Assembly: GCA_963692955.1 (NCBI GenBank)
Contig: OY843587.1
Span: 62,001-126,000, forward strand
Length of the DNA: 64,000 bases
Source: UBA5158 sp963692955
GTDB lineage: Bacteria; Pseudomonadota; Gammaproteobacteria; DSM-16500
Direction: 5' to 3'
Part shown: positions 18,561 to 27,810 of the stretch, in pieces
Layout of the letters: each line of letters opens with the position of its first letter
Numbering within the stretch: the first letter of the stretch is position 1
Program-made: the position numbers and the translations under genes
Notes under the pieces: model-generated
What the model saw: only the letters and a program-made list of their open reading frames with translations
Database searches by the model: none
Told to the model about the DNA's origin: nothing

Positions 18561-19388
18561 ATGTTTAGTTACATAAAGCTTGATTATATTTTTAAGGCGC
18601 TGGTAGCGGCCTGTGCTTTATTATTAATCGCCTGCCACTCCCAACCGGCGGACAAAAACACTATCAGAATCGGCACTATTTCAGGTCCGGAAACGCGATT
18701 AATCGAAGTCGCCCAACAAGTCGCGCAACAGAAATACGGTTTGAATTTAAAAATCGTGGAATTCAGTGATTATATCGAACCCAACACCGCGTTAAGCGAT
18801 GGCAGCATCGAAGCGAATATGTTTCAACACCAACCCTATCTCGACCAACAAATCAAAGACCGCCACTATAAATTAATCGCGATCGGTAAAACCTTCGTCT
18901 TCCCCATGGGCATGTATTCGAAAAAAATCACCCAGTTGGCGGACATCAAAGACGGCGCGTTGATCGCGCTCCCCAACGACCCCAGCAACGGAGGCCGCGC
19001 CTTGTTGTTATTACAAAAGGCGGGCTTGATCGTATTGAAGGCTAGTCCAGGTTTATTCGCCACCCCCAATGATATTGAAAAAAATCCAAAACATTTAAAA
19101 TTTAAAGAATTAGACGCAGCCCAATTGGCCCGTAGTCTAGACGACGTTGACATTGCGGTGATCAATACTAATTATGCTATTACCGCAGGACTCTCACCCA
19201 CAAAAGATGCTATTCTACATGAAGGCAGCGACTCGCCTTACGCGAATATAATCGTCATCCGCGCGGACGAAGCCAATGATCCACGCATGAAAGAAATGCT
19301 AGCTGCGATCCAGTCACCGGAAGTGTTAAAAGCAGCTGAAGATATTTTTAAGGGTCAAGCTATTCCGGCCTGGCAAACAAATTCCTAA
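18561..19388 (+). CDS. metQ: Methionine-binding lipoprotein
   Basis: 275 residues of the NLPA/MetQ family. A lipoprotein signal peptide ends in the lipobox LLIAC (Cys near residue 25), so the mature protein is anchored in the inner-membrane outer leaflet or periplasm. Family segments include IRIGTISGPE, FSDYIEPNTAL, NMFQHQPYLD, IALPNDPSNGGRAL and VINTNYA. It follows metI by six bases and completes the operon. Confidence 0.95.
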   Translation: MFSYIKLDYIFKALVAACALLLIACHSQPADKNTIRIGTISGPETRLIEVAQQVAQQKYGLNLKIVEFSDYIEPNTALSDGSIEANMFQHQPYLDQQIKDRHYKLIAIGKTFVFPMGMYSKKITQLADIKDGALIALPNDPSNGGRALLLLQKAGLIVLKASPGLFATPNDIEKNPKHLKFKELDAAQLARSLDDVDIAVINTNYAITAGLSPTKDAILHEGSDSPYANIIVIRADEANDPRMKEMLAAIQSPEVLKAAEDIFKGQAIPAWQTNS

Positions 19389-19411
19389 CTAATCAAGATA
19401 AGGGCGGCACT

Positions 19412-20116
19412 ATGAAAATCAAAAAAATTCTCATTCTTACTTTATGCTTAATCGTCACTGGCTGCGCGCACGATAACATGCCGACAGAAACAGCGTACGA
19501 TACGCCAGCCGGCGCCAGCACCACCCATCTCGCCGGCACACCGGAAGAGCAATACAAAATGGGCAACCGTTTAGCGCAAGGCAAAGGCATGAAGCGCGAC
19601 GATGCGAAAGCCGTGCAATATTATGAAGCCGCCGCGCGCAGTGGTTATCCGAAAGCGCAATACGCGCTAGGTTACATGTACCGTTCCGGACGTGGAGTGG
19701 ATGTAAATTATGATGTCGCCGCCGCCTGGTTTACCCGCGCCGCCGATCAAGGCAACGCCGATGCGCAAAATAGTTTAGGCGTGCGTTATTTATTAGGCCA
19801 AGGCACACCGAAAGATTACACGAAAGCGATTTACTGGTTCCAAAAAGCCGCGTCGCAAGGCAACCCCTACGCCGCGAATGAATTAGGCTTTATTTATGCC
19901 GCTGGTAAAGGCGTCGCGCAAGATTATCCTACCGCTATCGAATGGTATACCAAAGCGTCCGATCACAACTTGCCAAGCGCGCAATACAATCTAGGTTTAA
20001 TGTACGCGACTGGACTTGGCACACCGGTAGACAAAGCGAAAGCGCAGGAATTATTCCGCGCCGCCGCCGCGAAAGGCTTTGCACCGGCACGCCGCGCGTT
20101 AACTCAATACAGTTAA
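19412..20116 (+). CDS. Sel1-repeat lipoprotein
   Basis: 234 residues with a lipoprotein signal and lipobox VTGC (Cys near residue 19). From about residue 47 it consists of five Sel1-like repeats (SLR), each about 36 residues with the A-x-G/Y-LG-x-Y-G-x-G-V pattern, for example AQYALGYMYRSGRGV and AANELGFIYAAGKGV. SLR proteins are scaffolds; in Legionella-like bacteria several mediate host contact (the Enh and LpnE type). Here the context (metQ upstream, rsmA one base downstream) suggests only a shared transcript. A role in host interaction is inference. Confidence 0.88.
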   Translation: MKIKKILILTLCLIVTGCAHDNMPTETAYDTPAGASTTHLAGTPEEQYKMGNRLAQGKGMKRDDAKAVQYYEAAARSGYPKAQYALGYMYRSGRGVDVNYDVAAAWFTRAADQGNADAQNSLGVRYLLGQGTPKDYTKAIYWFQKAASQGNPYAANELGFIYAAGKGVAQDYPTAIEWYTKASDHNLPSAQYNLGLMYATGLGTPVDKAKAQELFRAAAAKGFAPARRALTQYS

Positions 20117-20117
20117 C

Positions 20118-20903
20118 ATGCATGCGCCCCGCAAACGCTTTGGCCAGCATTTTTTAAGCGACACGATTATCATTCAACGCATAGTCGACTTGATTGCCCC
20201 CACCGCGGGGCAACATCTCGTCGAGATCGGGCCTGGCCAAGGCGCTTTGACGATACCCGTGCTCGCGAAAATGGGCGAGCTAGACGTCATCGAACTGGAC
20301 CGTGATTTAATTCCCACGTTAAAATTGCGCTGTAAAGACTATGGAACGCTGCGCGTGCATGAAGGTGACGCGTTGGAATTTGATTTTAATCAACTCGTCA
20401 AAAAACCGCAGCCGCTACGGGTGATTGGTAACTTGCCTTATAATATTTCCACGCCGTTGTTATTTCATTTACTCGAATTCGCGGCGGTAATTGAAGATAT
20501 GCATTTCATGTTGCAAAAAGAAGTCGTGGACCGCTTGGCAGCGAAAGCGGGCAATGCCGATTATGGCCGCTTGAGTATTATGGTGCAGTATCACTGCGAA
20601 GTAGCGAGCCTACTCGACGTACCGCCCGAAGCGTTTTATCCGCCGCCGCGCGTGGATTCCAGTATCGTGCGTTTGACGCCGCATAAATCGATAGATTATT
20701 TCGCGAAAGATTATACGCATTTTGGTGGCATCGTGCGGCAAGCCTTCAGTCACCGCCGCAAAACGCTGCGCAATTGTTTGAAAGGGACCATGGCGGCGGA
20801 GGATTGGGTGGCGAGCGGTATCGATCCGCAATTGCGTCCCGAACAATTGACCGTGAAAGATTATGTTAAATTAAGCAATGCCCTGCTGGATAAAAATTTG
20901 TAG
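20118..20903 (+). CDS. rsmA: 16S rRNA dimethyladenosine transferase
   Basis: 261 residues. It dimethylates A1518 and A1519 of 16S rRNA. The protein begins with RKRFGQHFLSD, the family N-terminal signature. Motif I is VEIGPGQGALT and motif IV is NLPYNIS. FYPPPRVDSSIVRL and QAFSHRRKTLRN are typical of KsgA. ATG 20118 follows the upstream stop by one base, and apaH follows, a classic gammaproteobacterial pair. Confidence 0.96.
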   Translation: MHAPRKRFGQHFLSDTIIIQRIVDLIAPTAGQHLVEIGPGQGALTIPVLAKMGELDVIELDRDLIPTLKLRCKDYGTLRVHEGDALEFDFNQLVKKPQPLRVIGNLPYNISTPLLFHLLEFAAVIEDMHFMLQKEVVDRLAAKAGNADYGRLSIMVQYHCEVASLLDVPPEAFYPPPRVDSSIVRLTPHKSIDYFAKDYTHFGGIVRQAFSHRRKTLRNCLKGTMAAEDWVASGIDPQLRPEQLTVKDYVKLSNALLDKNL

Positions 20904-20929
20904 CGATATAATTTGTAAATAGGAAGTTT

Positions 20930-21742
20930 ATGTCAACCTATGCGATTGGCGATATTCAAGGCTGCTTTACCAGCCTCACCAAACTTTTAAAACAAATAAA
21001 TTTCGACGCCGATAACGACACGTTGTGGTTCGCCGGCGATATCGTCAACCGCGGCCCGCAATCGTTAGACACGCTGCGTTTCATTAAAGACTTAGGCGAT
21101 AAACACATCCTCGTGCTAGGCAATCACGATTTGCATTTACTTGCGTTAGCATACGACGCGCATCCGGGCTGGAAAGACGATACGATGGGTGAAATCCTCG
21201 CCGCGCCGGATAAAGATGAATTAATAAAGTGGCTCATTGCAAAACCGCTTCTGCATCACGACGCCGACTTGGGTTACACCATGGTGCATGCGGGCTTGAG
21301 CCCAAAATGGGATTTGCCCACCGCACGAAAGCTCGCGCGTGAAGTCGAAACGACGATGCGCGGCGTGCGCGCGGGAGAATTTTTTCATCATATGTATGGC
21401 AACGAACCCGATCAATGGTCGTATGATTTAAAAGGCTATGAGCGTTTGCGCTGCATCACGAATTTTTTTACGCGCGTGCGGTTTTGTTACGCCGACGGGC
21501 GTGTGGATTTAAAATTCAAAGGCACGCTGGATAATCATCCTGACGACTTGATGCCGTGGTTCCAAGTCCCGGACCGCGCGAATGCAGATTTGAAAATTAT
21601 TTTCGGCCACTGGGCGGCTTTGAATGGCGTGACCAACACACCCAACGCGTTTGCGTTAGACACTGGGTGTGTGTGGGGGTTTTCGCTCACCGCCATGCGC
21701 TTGGAAGATGAAAAATGCTTTCAAGTCCCCTGTGAAATTTAA
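20930..21742 (+). CDS. apaH: Symmetrical diadenosine tetraphosphatase
   Basis: 270 residues. It hydrolyses Ap4A to two ADP and belongs to the PPP-type metallophosphatases. The metal-binding motifs are GDIQGC (residues 7-12), GDIVNRGP and GNHDLHLLA. The C-terminal GHWAALNG and LDTGCVWG segments match ApaH. It sits 26 bases after rsmA. Its stop overlaps by three bases the stop of the convergent unknown membrane protein. Confidence 0.95.
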   Translation: MSTYAIGDIQGCFTSLTKLLKQINFDADNDTLWFAGDIVNRGPQSLDTLRFIKDLGDKHILVLGNHDLHLLALAYDAHPGWKDDTMGEILAAPDKDELIKWLIAKPLLHHDADLGYTMVHAGLSPKWDLPTARKLAREVETTMRGVRAGEFFHHMYGNEPDQWSYDLKGYERLRCITNFFTRVRFCYADGRVDLKFKGTLDNHPDDLMPWFQVPDRANADLKIIFGHWAALNGVTNTPNAFALDTGCVWGFSLTAMRLEDEKCFQVPCEI

Positions 21743-22839
21743 ACGAGTTGATAACTCGGACTGGAAGGCTCGCTCTCCGCTGTAGCGCTAGTCTGCACAG
21801 GCGCAGCCTGAAACAACCTGGGTCGCGGCGAGTTAGGAATTCCCGCGTCGCTACCATCGCCAGGCAAAAGCCTTTCCCGCAACGCGTTTCTACCGTCTTC
21901 GATGTCGCGCGGATCTTGCGTATCGGTCTCGGTAATCTCTTCGACGGTAGCGGAATAAAATCTATTTTCCATAGACAGCAGCAACACCGGCAACGCGTCA
22001 ACGGCGAACGTGTAAGCGCCCATTAATCCCGCCATTCCTAGTAATTGCGGAAACGTCACTGCGAAAGATTCCCAATCCACTTCGAACAGATCGTCGGTAA
22101 GATAAAAAATAAAATATTGCAGCGCCGCCATGACGGCGATACCTTTATCGGATTCCAGCATGCGCCTGCATACACGCAGAGATCTATGTCCACACGCCGC
22201 GTCTGCTAGCAACGGTTCTTCTTTCAGATCGGGTTCATCGGGCGCGAGATATTGTATGAACATATCACCGAAGTAATAAATCATACCGAACACCAGGCCA
22301 AAAAAAGCAAACGCGCCAGCGGCTTCTTTCGCATTAAAAACAGGTTGCGCGTATTTCATAAACTGAAATTCAGTGACGGAATCCGCCGTCGCCATGGCAG
22401 CCAGCCAATCCGCCGTCGGTTCATAGAGCGCATCAGGGATGGTGCAAAGAATAAAGTATTTCCGGAACTCCGCGTTCGCTTTCGCTAACTCTTCGCCACG
22501 GGCGAGATGCGTTAGTCTAACGAACGGATATACCGCTAAATTCGCGACGACACCCATCGCTAAGGAATGCAGCGCATAACTCGCGGCACCATCGTCGTCA
22601 ATTTCCGCGAATAAATCCTTCGAATAATAGACACCCATCCACGCCATTGTGCCAAAGAACATCGCCGCGCCATTCCAGCTAGCGCTTACATAGGTATTTT
22701 GGGCATGTCCCATGGCAGGCGCGAGCCCGCGGCCATGATGTGGATGCACGGCTGCAGTCTGCGGGGCAGCATTGGAGGAAGAGAACCGCGCGCATAGACG
22801 CTCTAGCAAATTCGACGTAGAAAACCTAGTAACTGACAT
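21739..22839 (-). CDS. Unknown multi-pass membrane protein
   Basis: 366 residues from ATG 22839, which is preceded by GAGGTGA. A longer frame to 23055 has no better start. No family was recognised. After a ~50-residue polar, His-rich N-terminus there are five or six hydrophobic segments. Three share a similar pattern ending in an aromatic-x-x-D-x-F unit: MGVYYSKDLF, MIYYFGDMF and FIFYLTDDLF. This hints at an internal triplication. The C-terminal ~75 residues are polar, with Asp, Pro and Ser clusters. No catalytic motif was seen. It ends over the apaH stop codon. It could be an inner-membrane protein or a translocated effector that enters host membranes; the sequence does not decide. Confidence 0.65.
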   Translation of the reverse strand: MSVTRFSTSNLLERLCARFSSSNAAPQTAAVHPHHGRGLAPAMGHAQNTYVSASWNGAAMFFGTMAWMGVYYSKDLFAEIDDDGAASYALHSLAMGVVANLAVYPFVRLTHLARGEELAKANAEFRKYFILCTIPDALYEPTADWLAAMATADSVTEFQFMKYAQPVFNAKEAAGAFAFFGLVFGMIYYFGDMFIQYLAPDEPDLKEEPLLADAACGHRSLRVCRRMLESDKGIAVMAALQYFIFYLTDDLFEVDWESFAVTFPQLLGMAGLMGAYTFAVDALPVLLLSMENRFYSATVEEITETDTQDPRDIEDGRNALRERLLPGDGSDAGIPNSPRPRLFQAAPVQTSATAESEPSSPSYQLV

Positions 22840-23108
22840 ATTCTTCACCTCAGCCAAACAATTCAACCAGTACTCTAAAAAATGAGTACGCCGTTTTGCC
22901 GTGATTACTCCATCAGTAACAGCATCGATCCATCCGAGCGCCGGGAGCAGTGTTGTGCACCGCTCAGGCAAGGGATGCGAGATTAATATAAAATTAATAC
23001 AATGTAAAGCAAAACTGACGATTGTTTTTGAGCAAAGGCTAGTGCCGCTAGCCATTTACGTGACGGGTGCTAAAATGAATAGATAAGACGGGAAACATAA
23101 GAGGCGGC

Positions 23109-23906
23109 ATGGACCACCAAATAGAAGTTCGCCCAGGCAGGACGCTGCATGTCGTCGTCGAAAAAAACCCCGCCAGCGATACCACGCTATTCTTAATCCA
23201 CGGCTTAGGCGGCCGCGGCAATCAATGGCGCAAGCAGATTAAATTTTTAAAAAACCAATACTCACTCGTGGTACCTGATCTCTTGGGGCATGGCAAAAGC
23301 GACAAGCCCAAACCCGATAAAACCAACCCCTACGCATTCATCGAATTCGCGCAAGACTTACAAGTCTTGGTAGAAAAGTTCGCGGATAAAAAAAATATCG
23401 TCATCGGTCATTCCTACGGCGGCGGGTTAGCCGTGTACCTCAGTTATACCAATCAATCGCTAGTTACCGCGGAAATTTTAGTGACGCCGTCGCGTTGCAA
23501 ACCGTTTCATGACATTCCAAAAGTTTACCGTTTACCAGCGTGGGTATTGTCATTGCTGCGGCCTTTTTTAGAATATTCATTCCGCAAATACGCCTATGAC
23601 AAATCGACGAAGAATAAAGTCATAGACGAAGAGTTAAGCGCCGGTAAAAAAAATCGCTTTTATGTTATCAAAGCCATGCTGAACGGCATGGCCGATATAC
23701 CCCGCATCGATATCAGCCAAATCAAAACGCCTTCGCTGATTATCACCGGCGCTTCCGACCACATCATCCCCGCCGATTTGATTAAAAAGTTTTATGAAAA
23801 ACTACCGCGCCATGAGTTCGTGAATTTGCTGCTAGCGGGGCACATGCCGCAACTCGAGCAACCCGATGAAGTGAATGCCTTGATAGATGGATTTTTAGCT
23901 AAATAA
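23109..23906 (+). CDS. Alpha/beta-hydrolase family protein
   Basis: 265 residues with the canonical alpha/beta-hydrolase plan. An oxyanion HGLGGRGNQW segment lies near residue 31, DLLGHGKS near 60, a nucleophile elbow GHSYGG near 100, an acid in TGASDHIIP, and the catalytic histidine in AGHMPQLEQP near 246. No signal peptide, so probably cytoplasmic. Start ATG 23109 follows AGAGGCGG. Substrate unknown; lipase or ester-hydrolase activity is the family default. Confidence 0.85.
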   Translation: MDHQIEVRPGRTLHVVVEKNPASDTTLFLIHGLGGRGNQWRKQIKFLKNQYSLVVPDLLGHGKSDKPKPDKTNPYAFIEFAQDLQVLVEKFADKKNIVIGHSYGGGLAVYLSYTNQSLVTAEILVTPSRCKPFHDIPKVYRLPAWVLSLLRPFLEYSFRKYAYDKSTKNKVIDEELSAGKKNRFYVIKAMLNGMADIPRIDISQIKTPSLIITGASDHIIPADLIKKFYEKLPRHEFVNLLLAGHMPQLEQPDEVNALIDGFLAK

Positions 23907-24009
23907 CGCGAACATGGACAGCTTAAGCACTAACTAAAGAGCAACTCTAGCCCCGCCCGCCAAGTTATGATACAGTTTAAGAACTAAAGCCTAACGGATG
24001 AGGTGGCCA

Positions 24010-24231
24010 ATGAAAAAATTACTTTTGCTAGTCTTTATTTTCATTACCGTCTCCGGTTGCGCCACGCACAATACCAACAAAAATTTTTATTCTCCGCAAA
24101 AACAAGCGATCAATCAGGAAATGAATGAAGCCGCAGTCGCGCAACAACAATATCAAACGGGACTGCAATCTCAATCCACTTATTTCCGCTCGGCGAATTT
24201 TCAAATGTTACCAAACACGATAGGTAATTAA
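24010..24231 (+). CDS. Small lipoprotein
   Basis: 73 residues from ATG 24010, preceded by GAGGTG; a start at 23998 would add only four residues. A short lipoprotein signal ends in the lipobox VSGC. The mature part is Gln/Asn-rich (KQAINQEMNEAAVAQQQYQTG) with no known domain. It is 24 bases upstream of the sensor-like membrane protein and probably shares its transcript. Confidence 0.7.
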   Translation: MKKLLLLVFIFITVSGCATHNTNKNFYSPQKQAINQEMNEAAVAQQQYQTGLQSQSTYFRSANFQMLPNTIGN

Positions 24232-24255
24232 TTTTAGTTTGAGTCAAGGACGAGT

Positions 24256-24891
24256 ATGCATCGCACTCACAAAAAATTTATCAGCAACTTTATCATTTTT
24301 CTCATCATCGTCATTACCGTCGGCAATTTAATCACGTACAGTGAATATCAAAATTTATTTCGCGTTAACAGCGACATTATGGACTCCGGCCAAACCGTGC
24401 GCGCGGCCAATCAGACTATCATCTCAATATTTGACGGCACCATAAAAATCAGCGCTTTCATCATGGCGGATGATAACAATGGTATGAAGAGTCTCCCTGA
24501 AACTATTACCTCAGCGCAACTTAATTTTAATGCGTTGGGGCCCTTAATTCAGGATACTAAAGATCAAGTAGAGGCATACAATGCCGCTACGCCGTTGGTT
24601 AAAGAAAAACTAGATTATTTAACTAGTGTTTATACCGCTTATAAGAATGGCAATAAAGCGGAAGCAATGCGCCTGGCGAATGACAAATCCCGCTTTGATC
24701 TCAGCGATAAAATTAATCAGAAAATTTATATCATTAAAAAAATCGAAATGAGCCAGCTCAGCCAAAGCCGCACTAGCTTACATAACCATATCATTATCGC
24801 AAATTCTTTATTCATGTTGATAAATATCATCAGCATCGCTCTATTAATTTTTTGTTTGTATAAGATAACACACTATGAACGGAAAAATTAA
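24256..24891 (+). CDS. Small two-helix membrane protein with CHASE3/4HB-like periplasmic domain
   Basis: 211 residues: an N-terminal membrane helix (~10-28), a ~150-residue helical periplasmic segment, and a second membrane helix (~180-203) followed by only a few cytoplasmic residues (KITHYERKN). The layout matches the input half of chemoreceptors or histidine kinases (four-helix bundle or CHASE3), but HAMP, kinase and MCP output domains are absent. SD AAGGAC precedes ATG 24256. One base separates its stop from the pilin start, implying joint expression. It may act by pairing with a full-length receptor; this is inference. Confidence 0.65.
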   Translation: MHRTHKKFISNFIIFLIIVITVGNLITYSEYQNLFRVNSDIMDSGQTVRAANQTIISIFDGTIKISAFIMADDNNGMKSLPETITSAQLNFNALGPLIQDTKDQVEAYNAATPLVKEKLDYLTSVYTAYKNGNKAEAMRLANDKSRFDLSDKINQKIYIIKKIEMSQLSQSRTSLHNHIIIANSLFMLINIISIALLIFCLYKITHYERKN

Positions 24892-24892
24892 A

Positions 24893-25261
24893 ATGTCAAA
24901 AAGACAACGCGGTTTTACACTGATTGAATTAGTGATTGTAATCGCAATTCTAGGTATTTTAGCCACTGTGGCGATACCGAAATTATTTAACATTTCCAGC
25001 GACGCGCAAACGGCCGTGACGTTAGGCGTGGCCGGCGCGTTATCCGCCGCGAACGCGGAAAATTACGCGGTCAGAGTTGAAAAAAGCACGAACGGTCAAG
25101 CGGTAGCGAATTGCACCGCGGTCGGATCATTATTAGAAAGCGGTTTACCTTCAGGCTATACCATCACAGCGGCGGCCGCCGCTGTGAACGCTACCGTCAC
25201 TTGTACGCTCACGGGCCCTTCTAGCACGACGTCGACGTTTTCAGCAACGGGTATTAATTAA
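24893..25261 (+). CDS. Type IV pilin-like prepilin
   Basis: 122 residues from ATG 24893; the upstream in-frame ATG 24875 would overlap the previous gene. The class III signal is textbook: basic leader KRQRG, cleavage after Gly, then FTLIELVIVIAILGILA with Glu at +5. The mature body is short and Ala/Thr-rich with two cysteines (NCTAV and VTCTL) that could form the pilin disulfide. It resembles MshA/PilA-like minor pilins. No other pilus genes are nearby, so assembly would use machinery encoded elsewhere. Its stop overlaps the stop of the convergent large protein. Confidence 0.88.
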   Translation: MSKRQRGFTLIELVIVIAILGILATVAIPKLFNISSDAQTAVTLGVAGALSAANAENYAVRVEKSTNGQAVANCTAVGSLLESGLPSGYTITAAAAAVNATVTCTLTGPSSTTSTFSATGIN

Positions 25262-27345
25262 TTTGCACGGCGCGGCGTAGGATGCCAAATGGTCGTGGGT
25301 TGGCCTGCGGAATCTGAACCTAATGAACCTATGCGCTGGCGTTTGTTATCTTTCTCTTCCGCCTTTTCGTCTTGGTCATCAGCGTCGTTACGCATACGTA
25401 ATTTAAGCTTAAGAGCCTTACTAAACGTTGAAAAAAATGTATAACGTTTTGGCTCAGACGATGAGGACGCTTGCGCTGCATCGGTCGGAGTCTGAATAGA
25501 TAAAAAAGCGCATAATTTCTCTTGTTGTGGTTCGGTAAAATCAGCGATAAATCTTCTTATTTCATCGTCATTTTCAAACATTTTTTTCACACCATCCGCA
25601 GTTAACCAATTTTGCAGAATATTCACAAATGTATTTGATCCTACTGTCGCCGCTAACATTTTCAAGTCATCTTTTGAAGCAAACAACCTTTGCAATTTTT
25701 TTTCGCCCATTTGCCTAATAATGATATCTAACGTATTCTCATTTTGTTTTTTATTCACTAGATTTAATAGCATAAAATTATCCAGCAAATCTTCAGCGTT
25801 GTCGAACAGTCGATTTAAAGCCTGTGTTTTAACGTGTTCAGCAATAAAATCTCGATGATCTGCGCAGCGCAAATAATTCAAACTTTGAAACAATTTTCTC
25901 GGCGTAGTAATGACTTTTCTAGAGAATTTTTTCAAGAATTGAGTATTGTCATCCAAAAACAATGCGCTGCGCTCTGCCGCCTTTAACACATCTTCTTTGG
26001 TGAATTTTATCAATGAAGGGGCAGCCGCGAGCGTAAGAAAGCCGGTTAACTCACGTTCCAATTTTGTTAATTCCGGATCTAATTCACTATTGTCAGCGTT
26101 TGAGAATAACAGCCCGAGCGCGACATCAGTTGTAGTAGGAGTAAGTTGGAATAGAGGTAAATTCTGTCCCAGCATGTCTTTAATATTCATAGACATTTGA
26201 TCTACGCAGCTAAAAGCAACGCCAAATACCCGGGGTTGACCTTGACTGCTTAAACCGCGCAAGTCGGCTACCGACTGCAACCAAGACAATAGTTCTGCGG
26301 CTTCGGTTTCGCTGAGGTAAGCCGTATTTTCGACTTCATAGTCACTGACATAAAATGCGTTTACTTTATTATCATAATAAGCCATCACCAATAATTTTTT
26401 AAATATGAATTCGAACAATCCAGATAGCTCTTCGTTAGCCTTTAAGCCATAGATCGCTGTTTGCAAGTCGGGATTAAGGCTCGTAAAATAATTATAAAAG
26501 TCTTGTATCCCTTTATGTACTTCTCTAGCCGCAACATCGTCCGAGCCGCCGAGATTGCCGCGAATGCCGGCGTCGCGCAAGGCGATCATCAGTCTGCGCA
26601 AAGCCCCACCTATCGTATTGAGCGTGACGATATGCTTTTCTATTTTCTCAAGCGTGAGCCAGGCATTATTTGCCGCTTTACTATGGTAGCGCACGCGCAG
26701 AGAATTATTTTTACTTAAAGGTATTTGTGTGCCAATAGGGTGTAAAGCGCTAGTATGCTTTAACGACAGATCTTGTTTAGCATACTCAAGGCAATCTCTA
26801 ACGTGAATAATTTTCAAATCTTCATCTAAAATAAAATGATGTAATTGGAGTAAGTCATCTTCATCTTGCTGATGCAAATTAAGGAAGTTAACTTGATTAA
26901 CAAAATTAATGCCTGGCATTAATAATTCGAAGCGGTGCAATGGTTCGCGCGGTAACTCAGGCGCGTCGGCATTATTATTTTTTTTATGATAAAAAATCTT
27001 CTTTTGGGCAATGGCTGTCGCAAGCTCAAGACACACTTGGGTAATCGGGTGATCGTAAGTTTCTGTGTAGTGCAGTTTGGGATAATCTTTCAGACGGTCC
27101 CAACGGTCCGCGAGAAAGTTCTTGAATGGTCTAAAGAGGAATTTGCGTTGCGCTCGATCTAAGTCAGTGAGATCGAGCTCAAAGTCCATCGTATCTAATA
27201 AATCCCTTAGCTCGAACACGGTCAGTAATTCTTCGATGCGAACCACACTATTTGCCAGATCATCTCGCACCATGGTATGCGTGTCGCTGTTTTCAATCCC
27301 GCGTAAATTCAGTGAAACTTCGCCTAAAATATCTCTAACTTTCAT
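25258..27345 (-). CDS. Large protein of unknown function (candidate effector)
   Basis: 695 residues from ATG 27345, which has GGGGAG upstream. No recognised family, signal peptide or membrane segment. The protein is mostly helical, rich in Leu, Asp, Asn and Phe. The C-terminal tail (last ~40 residues) is highly charged and contains a KRQR cluster following an acidic run, which resembles a short nuclear-localisation signal. The tail also carries Ser/Gly and Pro segments of the kind seen at the C-terminus of Dot/Icm substrates. That reading is an inference only. It is monocistronic, convergent with the pilin gene by four bases. Confidence 0.65.
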   Translation of the reverse strand: MKVRDILGEVSLNLRGIENSDTHTMVRDDLANSVVRIEELLTVFELRDLLDTMDFELDLTDLDRAQRKFLFRPFKNFLADRWDRLKDYPKLHYTETYDHPITQVCLELATAIAQKKIFYHKKNNNADAPELPREPLHRFELLMPGINFVNQVNFLNLHQQDEDDLLQLHHFILDEDLKIIHVRDCLEYAKQDLSLKHTSALHPIGTQIPLSKNNSLRVRYHSKAANNAWLTLEKIEKHIVTLNTIGGALRRLMIALRDAGIRGNLGGSDDVAAREVHKGIQDFYNYFTSLNPDLQTAIYGLKANEELSGLFEFIFKKLLVMAYYDNKVNAFYVSDYEVENTAYLSETEAAELLSWLQSVADLRGLSSQGQPRVFGVAFSCVDQMSMNIKDMLGQNLPLFQLTPTTTDVALGLLFSNADNSELDPELTKLERELTGFLTLAAAPSLIKFTKEDVLKAAERSALFLDDNTQFLKKFSRKVITTPRKLFQSLNYLRCADHRDFIAEHVKTQALNRLFDNAEDLLDNFMLLNLVNKKQNENTLDIIIRQMGEKKLQRLFASKDDLKMLAATVGSNTFVNILQNWLTADGVKKMFENDDEIRRFIADFTEPQQEKLCAFLSIQTPTDAAQASSSSEPKRYTFFSTFSKALKLKLRMRNDADDQDEKAEEKDNKRQRIGSLGSDSAGQPTTIWHPTPRRAN

Positions 27346-27423
27346 AACACTCCCCAACGATCTAATTTTTATACACGCGGGAAGATTAACACGGTTAAAT
27401 TAAGGAAAACTTAAGATTTGGCA

Positions 27424-27714
27424 TCAATTTTCAGGTTGTAAGCCCACCTCATCGCTAGGACCAGGCTGTAAGCCGGCGTTCGGGCTAGCAGGGGGTTGAA
27501 AACCGGGATTATCGCTACGCGGGGGCTGCATTTCAGGATCATCGGGATGGGCGTCGCTGCTGCTGATCGCGTCGGATTCATCTAGCGAATTGTCGCTAGG
27601 GGCGGCAGCGGCTGGATTACTATTGTAACTATTCGGATTATTCATGTATGCGTAAAGGTTAGGACAACAAACTAATAAAGCAGAGAAAACGCAGAGCTTG
27701 GCTATTTTTTTCAT
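27424..27714 (-). CDS. Small secreted protein with tandem 10-residue repeats
   Basis: 96 residues from ATG 27714, the codon at the start of a clear Sec signal peptide (KIAKLCVFSALLVCCPNLYA). The mature part is Asn/Ser/Asp-rich and ends with four tandem decapeptides of the form D-x-x-G-x-Q-P-x-x-S: DDPEMQPPRS, DNPGFQPPAS, PNAGLQPGPS and DEVGLQPEN. The DNA shows a matching 30-base period. It is a short, extended, acidic protein; no function can be assigned. It lies upstream of, and divergent from, the exonuclease gene. Confidence 0.6.
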   Translation of the reverse strand: MKKIAKLCVFSALLVCCPNLYAYMNNPNSYNSNPAAAAPSDNSLDESDAISSSDAHPDDPEMQPPRSDNPGFQPPASPNAGLQPGPSDEVGLQPEN

Positions 27715-27810
27715 AAATAATCGCCTAGAGAATTTACAAAATATTATACCTTTGCCGCTCAGATTTAAAAAGGGTATTCTTAGGCTCTTCACCTATACTA
27801 GCTTACTCCC

